A DNA stretch of 64,000 nt from assembly GCA_015956445.1 (NCBI GenBank), contig WIUZ02000004.1, positions 248,001-312,000 of the forward strand, written 5' to 3'. Below, one piece after another: positions 23,070 through 36,772 of this stretch. The stretch's first letter is position 1, and every line of letters starts with the position of its first letter. A program made the position numbers and the translations under genes. The notes beneath the pieces are model-generated. The model worked only from the letters and a program-made list of their open reading frames with translations, made no database searches and had not been told where the DNA came from. This DNA is from Thelephora terrestris. Taxonomy: Eukaryota > Basidiomycota > Agaricomycetes > Thelephorales > Thelephoraceae.

Positions 23070-24700
23070 ATGGACGTGGTCTCCGAGAACGTTCAGGAGC
23101 AGTGAGCCTGAACTTCTACTTCTCGTTCACACTTCCTCATATTACTTTTGATACAGGAACCTTAACCGGTATCTAGCCCTTTGTGGTTTCAGTATGTGCA
23201 ATGACTCTAACTACTCTACACCGTTATGATCTGACACCCCCTTTCAGCGCTTGTCCTCTACGACTACATCCTGACATTCCATGCGGAGCTGGACCGTTTC
23301 TGGTCACCACTACGAATACGGCAGTGGGGCACTTTCATATTCATCGTCAATCGTTACTTAGGTCTCTTGGGACACGTACCTATCGTCTACTCCTACTTTT
23401 TCGTTCCCCTGGAAGACTTGATGGCGGGCCAACAAGACCCAAAATGTCAAGTACTGCACAAGTATCATCAGTTTCTCGCTGTGGTGGTCCAGACGAGCGT
23501 CGGAGGTACTGGACTTACTGCCCCCCTCCAAGGGAGGCTGACGATCCTTTAACAGCTATTTTACTTACACGGGTATACGCTCTCTGGGACCGTAGCCGAA
23601 TAATCCTGTGGGCTTTGCTGGCTTATTACTTTGGTTTCGCTGGGTTTGCTGTAGTAAGTTGTTCCTTGCGTTGGAACATCGACATTCTCAATCTATCGCC
23701 TCTCAGTGGGCGATTACCCAAGGGAAACCTGCGGCTTATCCATTGATACCGCCGGACTCACTGGGATGCGTCAGCGTTTTATCGAAGGATGAGTGCGTGT
23801 CTAGTCACGCCCATAGGTGACGAACTGACCATTCCTCCTAGGGGATTCTGTGCGTAGCCTTTCAATCGGAGTGGGAACTTGTGACTATATTCCACCGAAA
23901 CAGATTTTGGCTTAGTGTGGGGTGGTATCATGATATTCGATTCGACAGTCTTTGCCCTCACTGTGTATAGATCTCTTGCACTTTGGAGGCAGGGAAGTCG
24001 GGGTCTAGTCCATATCTTAATGAGAGATGGTGAGTTATTTCCATCTCAGGGCGTGATTAAGCTCTGATACCCCGCCGACTTAAGGTGTGGTATACTATGC
24101 GTGAGCTATTCACATCCGCCCACGAGTAGTCGTTGTTGAAGCCCAGCGCTTTTCCAGCGCGCTAGGATGTTCGACCTCAGCAAACACCTTCTCTTTTCTG
24201 GTATGTGCAACACTGTTCCGTTATCTCGACTCTCGCTCATACTGCCGTTCAGCTTGGATCGGTAAGCAAGACGATAGCTGCCCCCATATTTGCCCACGGA
24301 AGCTCAATTGGACGCGACAGGCGCTCACTCGGGGAATAAATACCTTGATGACGAACATGTGAGTAGTTGTTTATTTGATTGATTGAAACATTTGTTACTG
24401 ATGCTGGTGGCGGGGGCAATGCAATAGGTTAGCTTGCGCCCTGTGCTCACGACTCATGTTGAATCTTCGGGACCCTAGGATCAACAGATATCAGACGGAG
24501 ACTGGCAGTGCTCGCGATTCTCCTTCGTGTGCCGAACCTTTTTCGCTCACCACGGTAGTGATGAACGATTTGTCTACTTTTCAAACAGGGGAAGAGGCAC
24601 GGTCAGCTGGTAAGTTTTCCCGCATCTCCTGTGGTGGCTCATAAGTTGATCTCTGTGCTACTCAGATGCACTCGGCGTTGAGGTCGTACGGCGGGCGTGA
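23070..24700 (+). CDS. DUF6533 multi-pass membrane protein with microexons
   Basis: The protein has about 321 residues from thirteen exons of 32, 35, 258, 98, 86, 8, 126, 16, 43, 9, 38, 182 and 35 nt; every join keeps frame and uses GT-AG ends. The N-terminal TLVLYDYILTFHAELDRFW and FIVNRYLGLLGHVPIVYSY match the DUF6533 pattern, a family expanded in Agaricomycetes with no known function. Later membrane segments are LTRVYALWDRSRIILWALL, GGIMIFDSTVFALTVYRSLA and VVYYAALGCSTSANTF, and SRLMLNLRDPRI marks the conserved cytosolic end. The tail is acidic and Ser-rich. The 9 nt exon (24253-24261) is optional for frame but restores the usual spacing. The family is a confident call; the exact splicing is inferred. 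Confidence 0.8.
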
Positions 24701-24998
24701 GAACACATGTATCGACTATTTATGATCACTTGCTTAGTCTGTGTGATAGATATTTACCCGTAGACTTGTCAACCTGGAGTATGACCTATGTCTCGTTGCC
24801 TGCTGAACGCGGAGAATCCTGTTGTCTGCCGCAGGTTCAGCTCAAAGTGCTGGGATCAAACGCGGATCGCGAAAGCAAGAAACGAGCCACACGTGACCGG
24901 AACGAAGGGGCCAAATCACGTGCTGTATCAACGGCATTTGCCAGGGACAAAACCTCAGCGTGGTTCAAGTCCGTTGACCCCTCAGCCATATCAAAGCG

Positions 24999-26890
24999 AT
25001 GTCGTCGAACATAGTACAGGTCAGTCCACCGTCCCCAGTCGCGCTCCCAACACTCTGTGTATCTCACCACCGTCCGTCATATAAATCTAGCCACGGCGTA
25101 CCGCGCGGACGACGCGTTCGACGAAGGATGCTGAAAATGCTAATGCCAGGCCGTCCTCTCGTTTAATCACCCGTGCTAAACCAACATCTACCACAACAGT
25201 TCCTAGCAAAGCAACTTCGACTGTCACCACCCGAGCTAAGACCGTCCTCACCAACGCCAAACCTGATGCTGCTGCCCCAACGAAAAGGAAGCGCACCGCC
25301 CTCGGCGAAATCGCGGGCCCATCCAACAAGAACCAGGAGGGAAAATCCACGAGCAAACGCACAACGAAGGACAAACCAAAGGAGAAGTTTGATGGTGTTG
25401 TGTTGAAGAAGTCGACCGTTACGACGACGACGACGACGAGCACTATCCGGCAACCTCTCAAATCTGTGACCGGCGCGGTGCCGCAGTCCCGCAAGGCCGT
25501 CATTTCCGTTTCCGAGCAGGTGCAACAACTCGAACAGATTCACGAGGACATTCCGGCTGGTAGCGACGCAATGGCGATCGACCATCCACATCGCGTCAAG
25601 GCGGAGATCCTTGAGACCAAATCTCTTCGCGTTGTGACTTCACGTAAACAGCTCAAGCCTGTCGATGAAGTGGACGAAGAAGAATCGCGGCGCGTCGTGA
25701 AAAAGCGTCGCACGTCGTCATCTGATTTGCCCGAGGAGGCAGAGACTGTGGCGCGCGTTCCACCGGAAATCGTGCATTCTAAACGGTCTACCACCCCGGA
25801 AGCGGATCCAGATGGTGATCAGTGGGACGACCTCGACGCGGAAGATGCTGACGACCCTCTTATGGTCAGCGAGTATGTACATGAAATATTTGCGTACTTG
25901 AAGGATGTAGAGGTGAGTGGGTTGCCTGGTATAAATCTTCCATTGCTCACCCACTCCTTCCAGAAAACCACCATGCCTAACCCGAATTATATGGAGATGC
26001 AAAAGGATTTGGCATGGAAGATGCGAGGCATCCTGACTGACTGGCTCATTCAGGTTCACTCGCGATTCCGCCTACTCCCGGAGACCCTTTTCCTCTGCGT
26101 CAATATCATAGATCGTTTCCTTTCCGCCCGCGTCGTTTCCCTCGTCAAACTGCAGCTGGTTGGGATCACGTGTATGTTTATTGCTGCTAAGGTGGAAGAG
26201 ATCATCTCCCCTTCTGCCCGTAACTTCCTCTACTGTGCAGACTCCTCCTACTCCGAGACCGAGATCCTTCAGGCCGAGCGTTACGTTCTCAAGACGCTGG
26301 ACTGGAACCTTAGCTATCCCAATCCCATCCACTTCCTCAGAAGGATCAGCAAGGCTGATCAGTACAACGTCCAGACCCGAACCATTGCCAAATACTTGAT
26401 GGAGATCCAGTGCTTGGAATGGAGGTTAATCTCTGCAACTCCCTCCGTCCTTGCGGCCGCTTCGGTTTGGTTGGCCAGAATCATCCTTGGCAGGGAAGAA
26501 TGGGTACGCCTCCATTCCAGCCATACACAGCGTCCGACTGAACTTTGTTTAGACCCCCAACCTAGCGCACTACTCATCCTACCCCGAGAGCGCTTTGATA
26601 CCCACAGCAAATATTATGCTCAACTACATCCTCAAGGAGCCGAAGCACGAATCATTCTACAAGAAGTATGCGTCGAAAAAGTTCTTAAAGGTGGGCACTC
26701 GCTACTCTGTTCCGCCTTCTGTCGTCTCATTCTATCCCAGGTCAGCGCGTTCGTACGGGAGTGGGCATTAGAGCGGTGGCCACATGGAGGTCCCGCTCCG
26801 CTCTTGGAAGACCTTCCCGCCCTGAAGGAGGAGATCCGCCAAGCAAGGGCCAAGGAGCTAGCCGAGGGCGTGGTTGTCGAAGACCTGTGA
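24999..26890 (+). CDS. B-type mitotic cyclin
   Basis: B-type cyclins activate Cdk1 for entry into mitosis. Five exons (24999-25019, 25091-25912, 25964-26503, 26553-26690, 26741-26890) give about 556 residues. The first cyclin box contains MRGILTDWLIQVHSRFRLLP and later KLQLVGITCMFIAAKVEEI; the second box holds LAAASVWLARIILGREEW and KEPKHESFYKKYASKKF. RTALGEIAG, about 70 residues in, matches the destruction-box pattern RxALGxI recognised by the APC/C. The N-terminal region is basic and Thr-rich and includes a threonine run from an (ACG)n tract near 25421-25441. The short first exon (MSSNIVQ) was placed by frame and a GTCAGT donor. It is the Clb/Cdc13 type, not a G1 cyclin. Confidence 0.93.
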
Positions 26891-27397
26891 CCTTTTCTCT
26901 ACCCCGTCTTTCTCTCGTTAATATTCCCGCCTTCCAACCGGAGACACCCAGTTGTCCCCGAACGCCCACTCTTCCTCACTCCTCCCCCCCTGTCCCCGTT
27001 TTCGTCGGCTTTCCGCTTCGCTTTGTAGATGTCCTGTCCAGTCGCTTGGGTTAAGCAGCTCGTCGCTCTCTGATTCCGCCTCTGTCCTTTATCTGTTCTT
27101 GTCCATTCTTCCATTGCGCTTTCTATGCATTGCATTGTCACAACGATGTTCTCCATACTTTCCTTTGTTGGGGCTTGCATAATTGGAGGACGCTGGAAGT
27201 GTGTAGCTACCTTTTGTGCATTAGCTACTACAAACAATGGCAACTAACCCGCTGTAACATCGACAACCAATGATCGGAATTGTATCAAAATGATCGGTGC
27301 CGACGGAGTCCGGAACCTCAACTCCTCTTGCCGTCCTCCGCCTTGCTGGTAGGCTCATTCCGTTCGTACATCCCTACCGAACGCGCCTCGAGTCTGA
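26891..27397. other. Intergenic region cyclin / IleRS
   Basis: This 507 bp spacer lies between two tandem genes and is strongly pyrimidine-rich on the + strand for its first 300 bp, probably 3' UTR. No gene is seen. Confidence 0.5.
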
Positions 27398-30300
27398 ATG
27401 CAGGTCAACTACGTTCATTTTACGCGACATGTGTATGGATACCTGAACCGCACCTTCTCACACACATCTTTCGTCCGGTTTGGCAGCACCTCAGCCAAGG
27501 ATGTGAAGAAGTATTCTGACACCTTGTTGCTTCCAAAAACCACTCTTCCTATGCGCCACGATGCCGCTGTGGTTGAACGGACATTTGCGGACAGAACTGG
27601 ACCTCACTTATACCGGTGGCAGGTTCGCCGCCCTCGATTTGGGCGTAGCACGAGCACTCACCAGAAACTTTTAGTCTGAGCACTTGGATGGACCTTTGTT
27701 CGTCCTCCATGATGGCCCGCCGTACGCAAACGGGCGATTGCATATGGGTAATCGTGCTTTTGTTTCGAGCTAGGGGGAGTGCGCTCATCACCGCAAAGGT
27801 CACGCCCTCAATAAGATTATAAAGGATGTAATCAACCGGTTTAACGTTCTCCTCGGCAGAAAAGTACAGTAAGTGAGTCTTGAGGCTTTGCTGCGACATC
27901 GCGCTGACAGCATTCATAAGTTACGTCCCTGGATGGGATTGCCATGGTTTGCCCATAGAGATCAAGGCGCTGGCGGCCCTTAGAGTGCGCCCTTTTCTTG
28001 TATGTCTGGGGATCTGTCCATTGATAGGGGGGCTTCAAGGCGGATCCGCACACCCTTGCGCCAACTACGATCCGTGACAAAGCTCGGGAGTTTGCGATTC
28101 AAGAAGTTGCCGCCCAAAAAGAGGAGTTTAGGTCTCTTGGAATCATGGCGGACTGGGACAACGAACAGGCTACCTACCGAACGTTGGGTATGTTTCAACC
28201 ATATCTTTACGTATCAGCGGCCTATTCACTGTATTCAGATTCGCAGTACGAGATGCGTCAACTAAGGATATTCCAGAAGATGGTAGATAGGGGTGAGTGG
28301 CTCTGGAAACCTGGTCCTGTACTTGACCAACCAGCGAAACGGATGAACAGGTTTGGTCTATCGACAGCATAAACCAGTATACTACTCTCCCTCGTCACGG
28401 TCTGCGCTGGCAGAGGCGGAGTTGGTATACCAGGACAACCACGTCTCCCACTCTGCGTATGTCTGTTTTGAGTTAGACACCCAAGGTACATTGAAACCGG
28501 CAGTAGAAATACTTATCAAGCACTACGAACAAGTGCGACTGTTGATCTGGACCACTACACCCTGGACACTATCTGCGAATATGGTATGTAGCGCAGAGAT
28601 CCGTGCCTGGGAGTCGCTCACGTGTGTTCAGGGCATTGCGGTCAACCCGACCATGACGTACAGTTTCGTTGAATCACAGAACTTGCCTGGCCTAACCATC
28701 GTGGCTGAGGAGAGGTTAGACGCACTGGCCGACATTCTCGGACATTATACTACCATCGGAAAAGCGCAGGGCTCTGACTTGGCCGGGTCTTGTTATCTTT
28801 CTCCCTTCGCCGTGGAAGCTAGTCGTCCCGTCATCCCGTCGAATCACGTAACAGCAGAGTCAGGGACTGGCTTAGTCCATTGTGCCCCAGCACATGGGGC
28901 GGAAGACTATCACGCTTTCTTGTCATGGGACCTGGAGTGCTTTAAATCAGGCTTATTATGCCATGTCGATGGTGAAGGAAAATTCACCGACGATATCGCC
29001 GAAGTCGTTGGTGACTCAGCTACCAAGGAGCTCGCGGGTCAAGACATCATGAAGGCAGGGTCTAGGTCCATGCTTGGATTATTGGAAGCGGCTGGCGCCC
29101 TCGTGAAAGTGCAAAGGGTTCGGCATCGGTATCCTTACGATTGGAAAACAGGAGAACCCGTTATTACTTTGTAAGGCCAGGCTAGGTCGCACCAACCGTC
29201 TGACTCACATCAACCACGTTTTAGGGCTACTTCTCAGTGGTTCGCAAACCTAGGAGATATCAAAGAAGCGGCCCTGAATGCTCTCACTGGGGTCCAGTTT
29301 TACCCTGAGGTTTGTAAGTCACCGAATTCGACTATCTATCCGGACCTTCCATTGAAATTTCAATCACATGCAGCAAGGAACCGTCTGACATCCTTTGTTC
29401 GTTCACGATCGGAGTGGTGCATTTCACGGCAGCGTGCCTGGGGTGTCCCAATCCCCGCGCTCTATCACGTCCCCACTGACCGCGCGGTGCTTGATTCGCG
29501 GAGCGTTGACCACGTACTTTCGATCCTCGATTCCAAAGGAGTTGACTACTGGTGGAATGGGCCTGTCGACGAATTTGTTCCGCCACATCTACGTAAAGAC
29601 GGTGTTTCCTTGTCTCTGGAATGGCGCAAAGGGACCGATACAATGGATGTGTGGTTCGATAGCGGCACCTCCTGGTCTATGCTTGGCGGCCTGCGGAGCG
29701 GTGGCGAGGCATTGGCGGATGTCTGTGTTGAGGGATCAGATCAGCACCGTGGATGGTTCCAGAGTCAACTGCTTACGTTCATCGGTTCCCTCCACGCGGA
29801 CGAGCAAACAAAAGCGCCTTACAGGACTCTAATCACGCACGGTATGGTGTTGGATGAGTCCGGGAAGAAAATGAGTAAATCCCTCGGGAACATTATCAGG
29901 CCGGAAACCATCATTCGAGGCGGCAAGGTAAGTTTGATCGCTTCATGGCGAGTAAGGTTTGATAGATTAACAAAGATTATACTATTAGGATCTGAAGCGG
30001 GAACCAGCCTATGGCGCCGACGTCCTCCGATTATGGGCAGCCTCCGTTGACTTCGGAACGGACAGTCCTTTGAGCAAGACTGCTTTGGGGCAGTCGGCAG
30101 AAGTTCTTCGGAAGATTCGAAATTCTGCTCGATTCATTCTTGGGAACATCGGAGACGCCCCGAGTAGGTCAGACTTTGATCCCGTTTCATGGGAGTTGTT
30201 GGGTCCCGTGAGAGGTGCAGCTTCTGTTCGCCACAGGAGATTTTTGACGAGTTGTATAGATCGAGCGTTACGTCATGACAGAGTTACGGCAGCTGGAGGA

Positions 30301-31357
30301 AATTGTGCTGGAGAATTACAAGTCCCACGACTTCGCAAAAGGTCAGTCCAATTATCCCTTCTGATGGAGAGAGGATCCGGCGTATTCAACGACCCTATTC
30401 GGTACCAGTCGTGACAGCGTTGAGCAATTTCGCCAGCACGACACTCTCATCACTCTACTTTGACATAACCAAAGACACACTGTACGCCGATACTCCGGGA
30501 AGTATTCAACGTAGATCGGTTGTGACTGTACTTGAGAAGGTTTGTGGCAGCGGTGAGGTCGATTGGTGTATTCTGACGAAACGGGGTAGATTTTGGACTC
30601 TCTCACGTCCCTCATCGCCCCAATAGCCCCTCATTTGGCCGAGGAGATCCATCACCATGCGCATGGTGGGGGTGAGGATGCTGCACCTTGTGGTTCTGTT
30701 TTCACGAAAAAATGGCAGCCCTTGGTTCGTAACCCTCGGCTATGTTAATGCCGTGCGCTCACGCAACCTCAGGGACGATCTGACCCCGAGAATTCTCTTG
30801 ACGTGAAATCTGCGCTGGCAGTGCGTCGCAAGGTGATGCTGCTTCTCGAACAGGCACGAGAGAACAAGTTCGTTTTTCGTTTCACTCTTCTATGGTCACT
30901 TACGACGGCCTCCAGGCGACTCCGCAATTCGCTTGAAGCAGGTATCGATCTCCTTTTGCCTCCTGGGGGGGAATCGAAATGGAGAGAACTTGATGTACTG
31001 CAGCGCGACCGTATGTCATGTTCCGTCTTTCGCTGAACGTAATCACTGAGATCGAATCACCCAGCGGCGGTGCTGAAAGCGTTGTCGGTGGTATCCGATG
31101 TTAGGGTGCTCGATGAGGCGGCGTTCCGAAACTCGAGGCACGAGTCAGAGTGGGAGTACACTGCAACGTTACATCCGCCCAGCGGTTGCCCGTCGGAGGG
31201 TGAGGTGCCCAAATCTGTTGATATCCCAGCAGACGCGATTGGTATACGTGTCAGACCGGCGTTACTATCCAAGTGTCCCCGATGCTGGACATTTACTCGA
31301 GAGGAACACGCCGATCTCTGCGCTCGATGCGATGTCGCGGTGCACGTCCCCAAGTAG
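27398..31357 (+). CDS. ISM1: Mitochondrial isoleucine--tRNA ligase
   Basis: This class I synthetase charges mitochondrial tRNA-Ile. About a dozen exons are needed; the first three (27398-27622, 27675-27747, then from about 27799) join cleanly. The N-terminus is basic and Ser/Thr-rich, as for a mitochondrial presequence. [15 protein letters not shown] contains the HIGH-type motif [17 protein letters not shown] follows, and [10 protein letters not shown] is the KMSKS loop. The editing-domain signature [13 protein letters not shown] is present. The C-terminus has the zinc-binding pair CPRCWTF...LCARC typical of bacterial-type IleRS, supporting the organellar form. The start could lie slightly downstream, because exon 1 has a second in-frame ATG. 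ProRS follows in tandem. Confidence 0.9.
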
Positions 31358-31703
31358 ATAATTTATTCGATTGTATATAAGGGTATTACAACAGCTCCCC
31401 TAATAATAAACCATACTCGGTGACGATAACCGTCGCGTCGGGCGCGCCACGTCTGGACGCGACAATAGCCGCCAGCGAGCTTAACCGTCAAACACCACCA
31501 CAGCGTCGGTCAGACAATTGTGTATGGTCGCATACCGTAGCGCAAGATGCCTCCTACGAGTTGTGGGTAGCAGCAGAGTATCGGTCAAGCCACAAAGACT
31601 GATGTCCGCATTGAGCGTTCGACTTGTCGAGTCACGCCCTTTCACAAATCATCTACCAGCGACACACGCGTGCCGCCGCTATCTGTCTTCATCATCCGCT
31701 TCC
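31358..31703. promoter_or_regulatory. Spacer IleRS / ProRS with TATA-like element
   Basis: TATATAAGG begins at 31374, just after the IleRS stop. It may serve as a TATA box for ProRS or as part of the IleRS 3' end, since an AATAATAAA tract follows at about 31400. The distal part of the spacer is open in the ProRS frame and could encode a targeting peptide (see findings). Confidence 0.4.
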
Positions 31704-34277
<2,574 letters not shown>

Positions 34278-34414
34278 ATACCCCAGTCTGACACCTCCCC
34301 TCCATCACCATCAAAAGATTATAATAATGTAGGACAGGTGGTATACTTAAAAAGAAGATTTCTACCCTAGGCGGATAAGAACCGAGATCTGTGATATAGG
34401 GATGGATTACGAGA

Positions 34415-36552
34415 TCAAGAAAAAAGGTCCACAATGATCGTCACAATGCCGAGAACTATGTCAGGAGGTTGATGCGTGAGCGAAGGGAATCCTTAACTCG
34501 AAGGAGATATCAGTCACTGAGAATAACTTACTTATCTCGACCCCGATCAACGCTATGACGATTCGTTCTAGTCTTTCGGCGTGTTGGGTGGACACCGAAT
34601 CCTTGAGGAGCTGTAACATGTCCTGGAGTACCTTTCCAACATGGAATAGTCAGGGTCGTTGGGTGACTACCTGCAATCTTCTGATCCAACTCACTTGAAC
34701 TCGGCTGTTTAAGAGGTTGATCCGCTGAGAGATCTCCAGGTAACTCCTGGCCGCGTCATAGAGGGGCTGAAGATCAGGGTATGTCTGCGGTGGTGCGGTC
34801 ACGTTATTGAACCAGTGTCCAGAGCCAATCGGATGCACCAAAAACGCACCCAAAACACCTCCTGAACAAGGTTCCAATGAAGGGCGCGAAACGTAAGTCT
34901 GTCAGAAACCTGGGTCGAGGGAACAAAGAGGGTGTACGTACGGGTGAGTCCAGAACGGAGCCAACTGAGTTGAGATTTGTCCTGAGGAGGAACAGCTCGC
35001 CAATCTGCCGCATGATTTCTGTGAAACGAAGTCGTCAATTATCATATCTCGTTAGCACGAATACAATGATGGAGAAAATGATGGAGATTGCATTAGTGGC
35101 GTTGGATTGGTAGAAGTATGGGCGGAAAAGGAGCGGGGCCGGTGGGGACTTATTATGTTTCCGGTTTTCTAACCTTTATGTGGCATCCCAATCTTTCCCG
35201 TTTCGCTGATGGTCTCCGGAATGTCCTTGGTTTCTTCTATCGTCGTTGATATGAGCGATTCGAACTGAGGCTCACGTCAGTGTGGTCGCCGGAACAGCAG
35301 TGTCGCGCATCCTCTGACCAATGATATTTTGACCGACTGGGCGAGCGCATGTGATAGCGACAGCTTCGTCCTGGGAACGTTAGTTGTGGGGTGGGAGGAA
35401 TGACAAGCAGCTCACATGTAGCTAGAACCTTTCCGTAAGGTGATTACGTCGTTGTATATCCTGTTCGGAAAACATCAGCCACTACGAAGCTCTTCCGCGA
35501 GCTGGGGACGGACCTGCTATAATTTGCATAGTAGAAATTAAGATCCTCCATTTCAATGTCCTCCGGAGCTGCCCATTAGGTTAGCACATCTGGACGGACG
35601 AATGACGATCGAGCTTCGTAGTGAAGTCTGAAGCCAGTAACCGAAAGGGATTTCAACCCAAATCTCACCTAATCGCTCGACTTCAAAGCGTTTTCTAAAA
35701 ATTTGGAAGTGAATAGGATACGAAGAGGGAGGGGGGGAAAGTTCACACAATGAAGAGAGAAACCGCTTCTCCTCTGCCTCTGCCATGCCCCAGATTACTA
35801 CGGTGCCGTACTCGAACAAGAATATCTCGGCCTGACTGGGGGTCTCGGTGAACTTATTGTGTCGCTTTCGAGTGCGGGGGGGTGAACCGCTCTGAGTTAG
35901 AAGATCAGGCATTCCCAGGAGATCTCCGGTAGGAGGGTCCTCGGCGCTTTGCCCGGTTTGTGGACTAGCTGGATTGTATGCATATGGGGTATAAATCACT
36001 TCATCTATAAGCTGAGGGTTGGTGTGGTAGGTTTCTCGTCGAGCATTGAAAAATTTCATTAAATCTTGAAAGCGGTAAGAGCTGCGAGGCCTAATATTAG
36101 TCTCCGAGTTCATCGGATGCGATCCAGTTAGTCGCACCTGGCCGTAGCATAAGCCGTAACCCTAGGAAGCTGCTTGATGCGCTTCTTCGTTAACCTAAGA
36201 GCATCCCTGCGGGCTGTCCCAGCGGGTATGAGGTCCAATTGGTTGTAGACCTGAGCAGTATGACATTGATATCCACGCCATCAGAGAGGACGATACACAC
36301 TTCAGCGTCTACCTCCGCCTCATCCTCCGCCTCGTCGTCGCCATCTTCTTCACTTTCACTGCTCTCGGTGCGACTTTGAGACGCCGTGAAGTCGCGAGCG
36401 ACACGCGGTGATTTGGAGCCAGTCGGGGGCTCCGGCTGTTCGGGAAGCACCTTGAGCTTTCCGGCCGTCTTCGTTGTCCTGTGTGGACCACGGGGTTTCG
36501 GTTCGGGTACCTCTCCGACAGACCTGGACTTCGAGGGTTGCTGGGATGCCAT
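34415..36552 (-). CDS. RMD1/DUF155-family protein
   Basis: About twelve small exons join in frame. An acidic, Ser-rich N-terminus (MASQQPSKSRSVGEVPEPKP, then an SESEEDGDDEAEDE run) precedes the DUF155 domain: SSYRFQDLMKFFNARRETYH, AEIFLFEYGTVVIWGM, DIEMEDLNFYYANYSRIYND, EETKDIPETISETGKIGMP, RQIGELFLLRTNLNSVGSVL, YPDLQPLYDAARSYLEISQR and ERIVIALIGVEIILG, ending in a single C-terminal membrane helix. Yeast relatives are Rmd1 and Rmd8/YDR282C; the human relative RMND1 is a mitochondrial inner-membrane protein needed for translation. Location here is not provable; the long acidic N-terminus favours the cytosolic Rmd1-like branch. The stop lies 137 bp from the convergent ProRS stop. Confidence 0.88.
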
Positions 36553-36772
36553 GCCTCGTTGCCGCCGCTGAGGGGGAGGAGTATGGGGGAGATGAAGATG
36601 AAGCAGGGTTAAGGTTAGAATTCGATCACTGACCGGAAACGTGATTCTCGATTACATTTCCGACCTGCACCTCAATTTCACTGGCACCCGCCGCCCCGCG
36701 GGCGTGTATCCTCGACTTTGACTTGAATCCCCGTCCGAGTCTCTCGGCATTGTTTCAAAAAAGGGGCTCTGA

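Noticed and set aside
25087-25503. Minus-strand frame of 138 codons with valine-rich sequence
   Set aside because: It is the antisense of the cyclin N-terminal exon, whose threonine runs give valine runs on the other strand.
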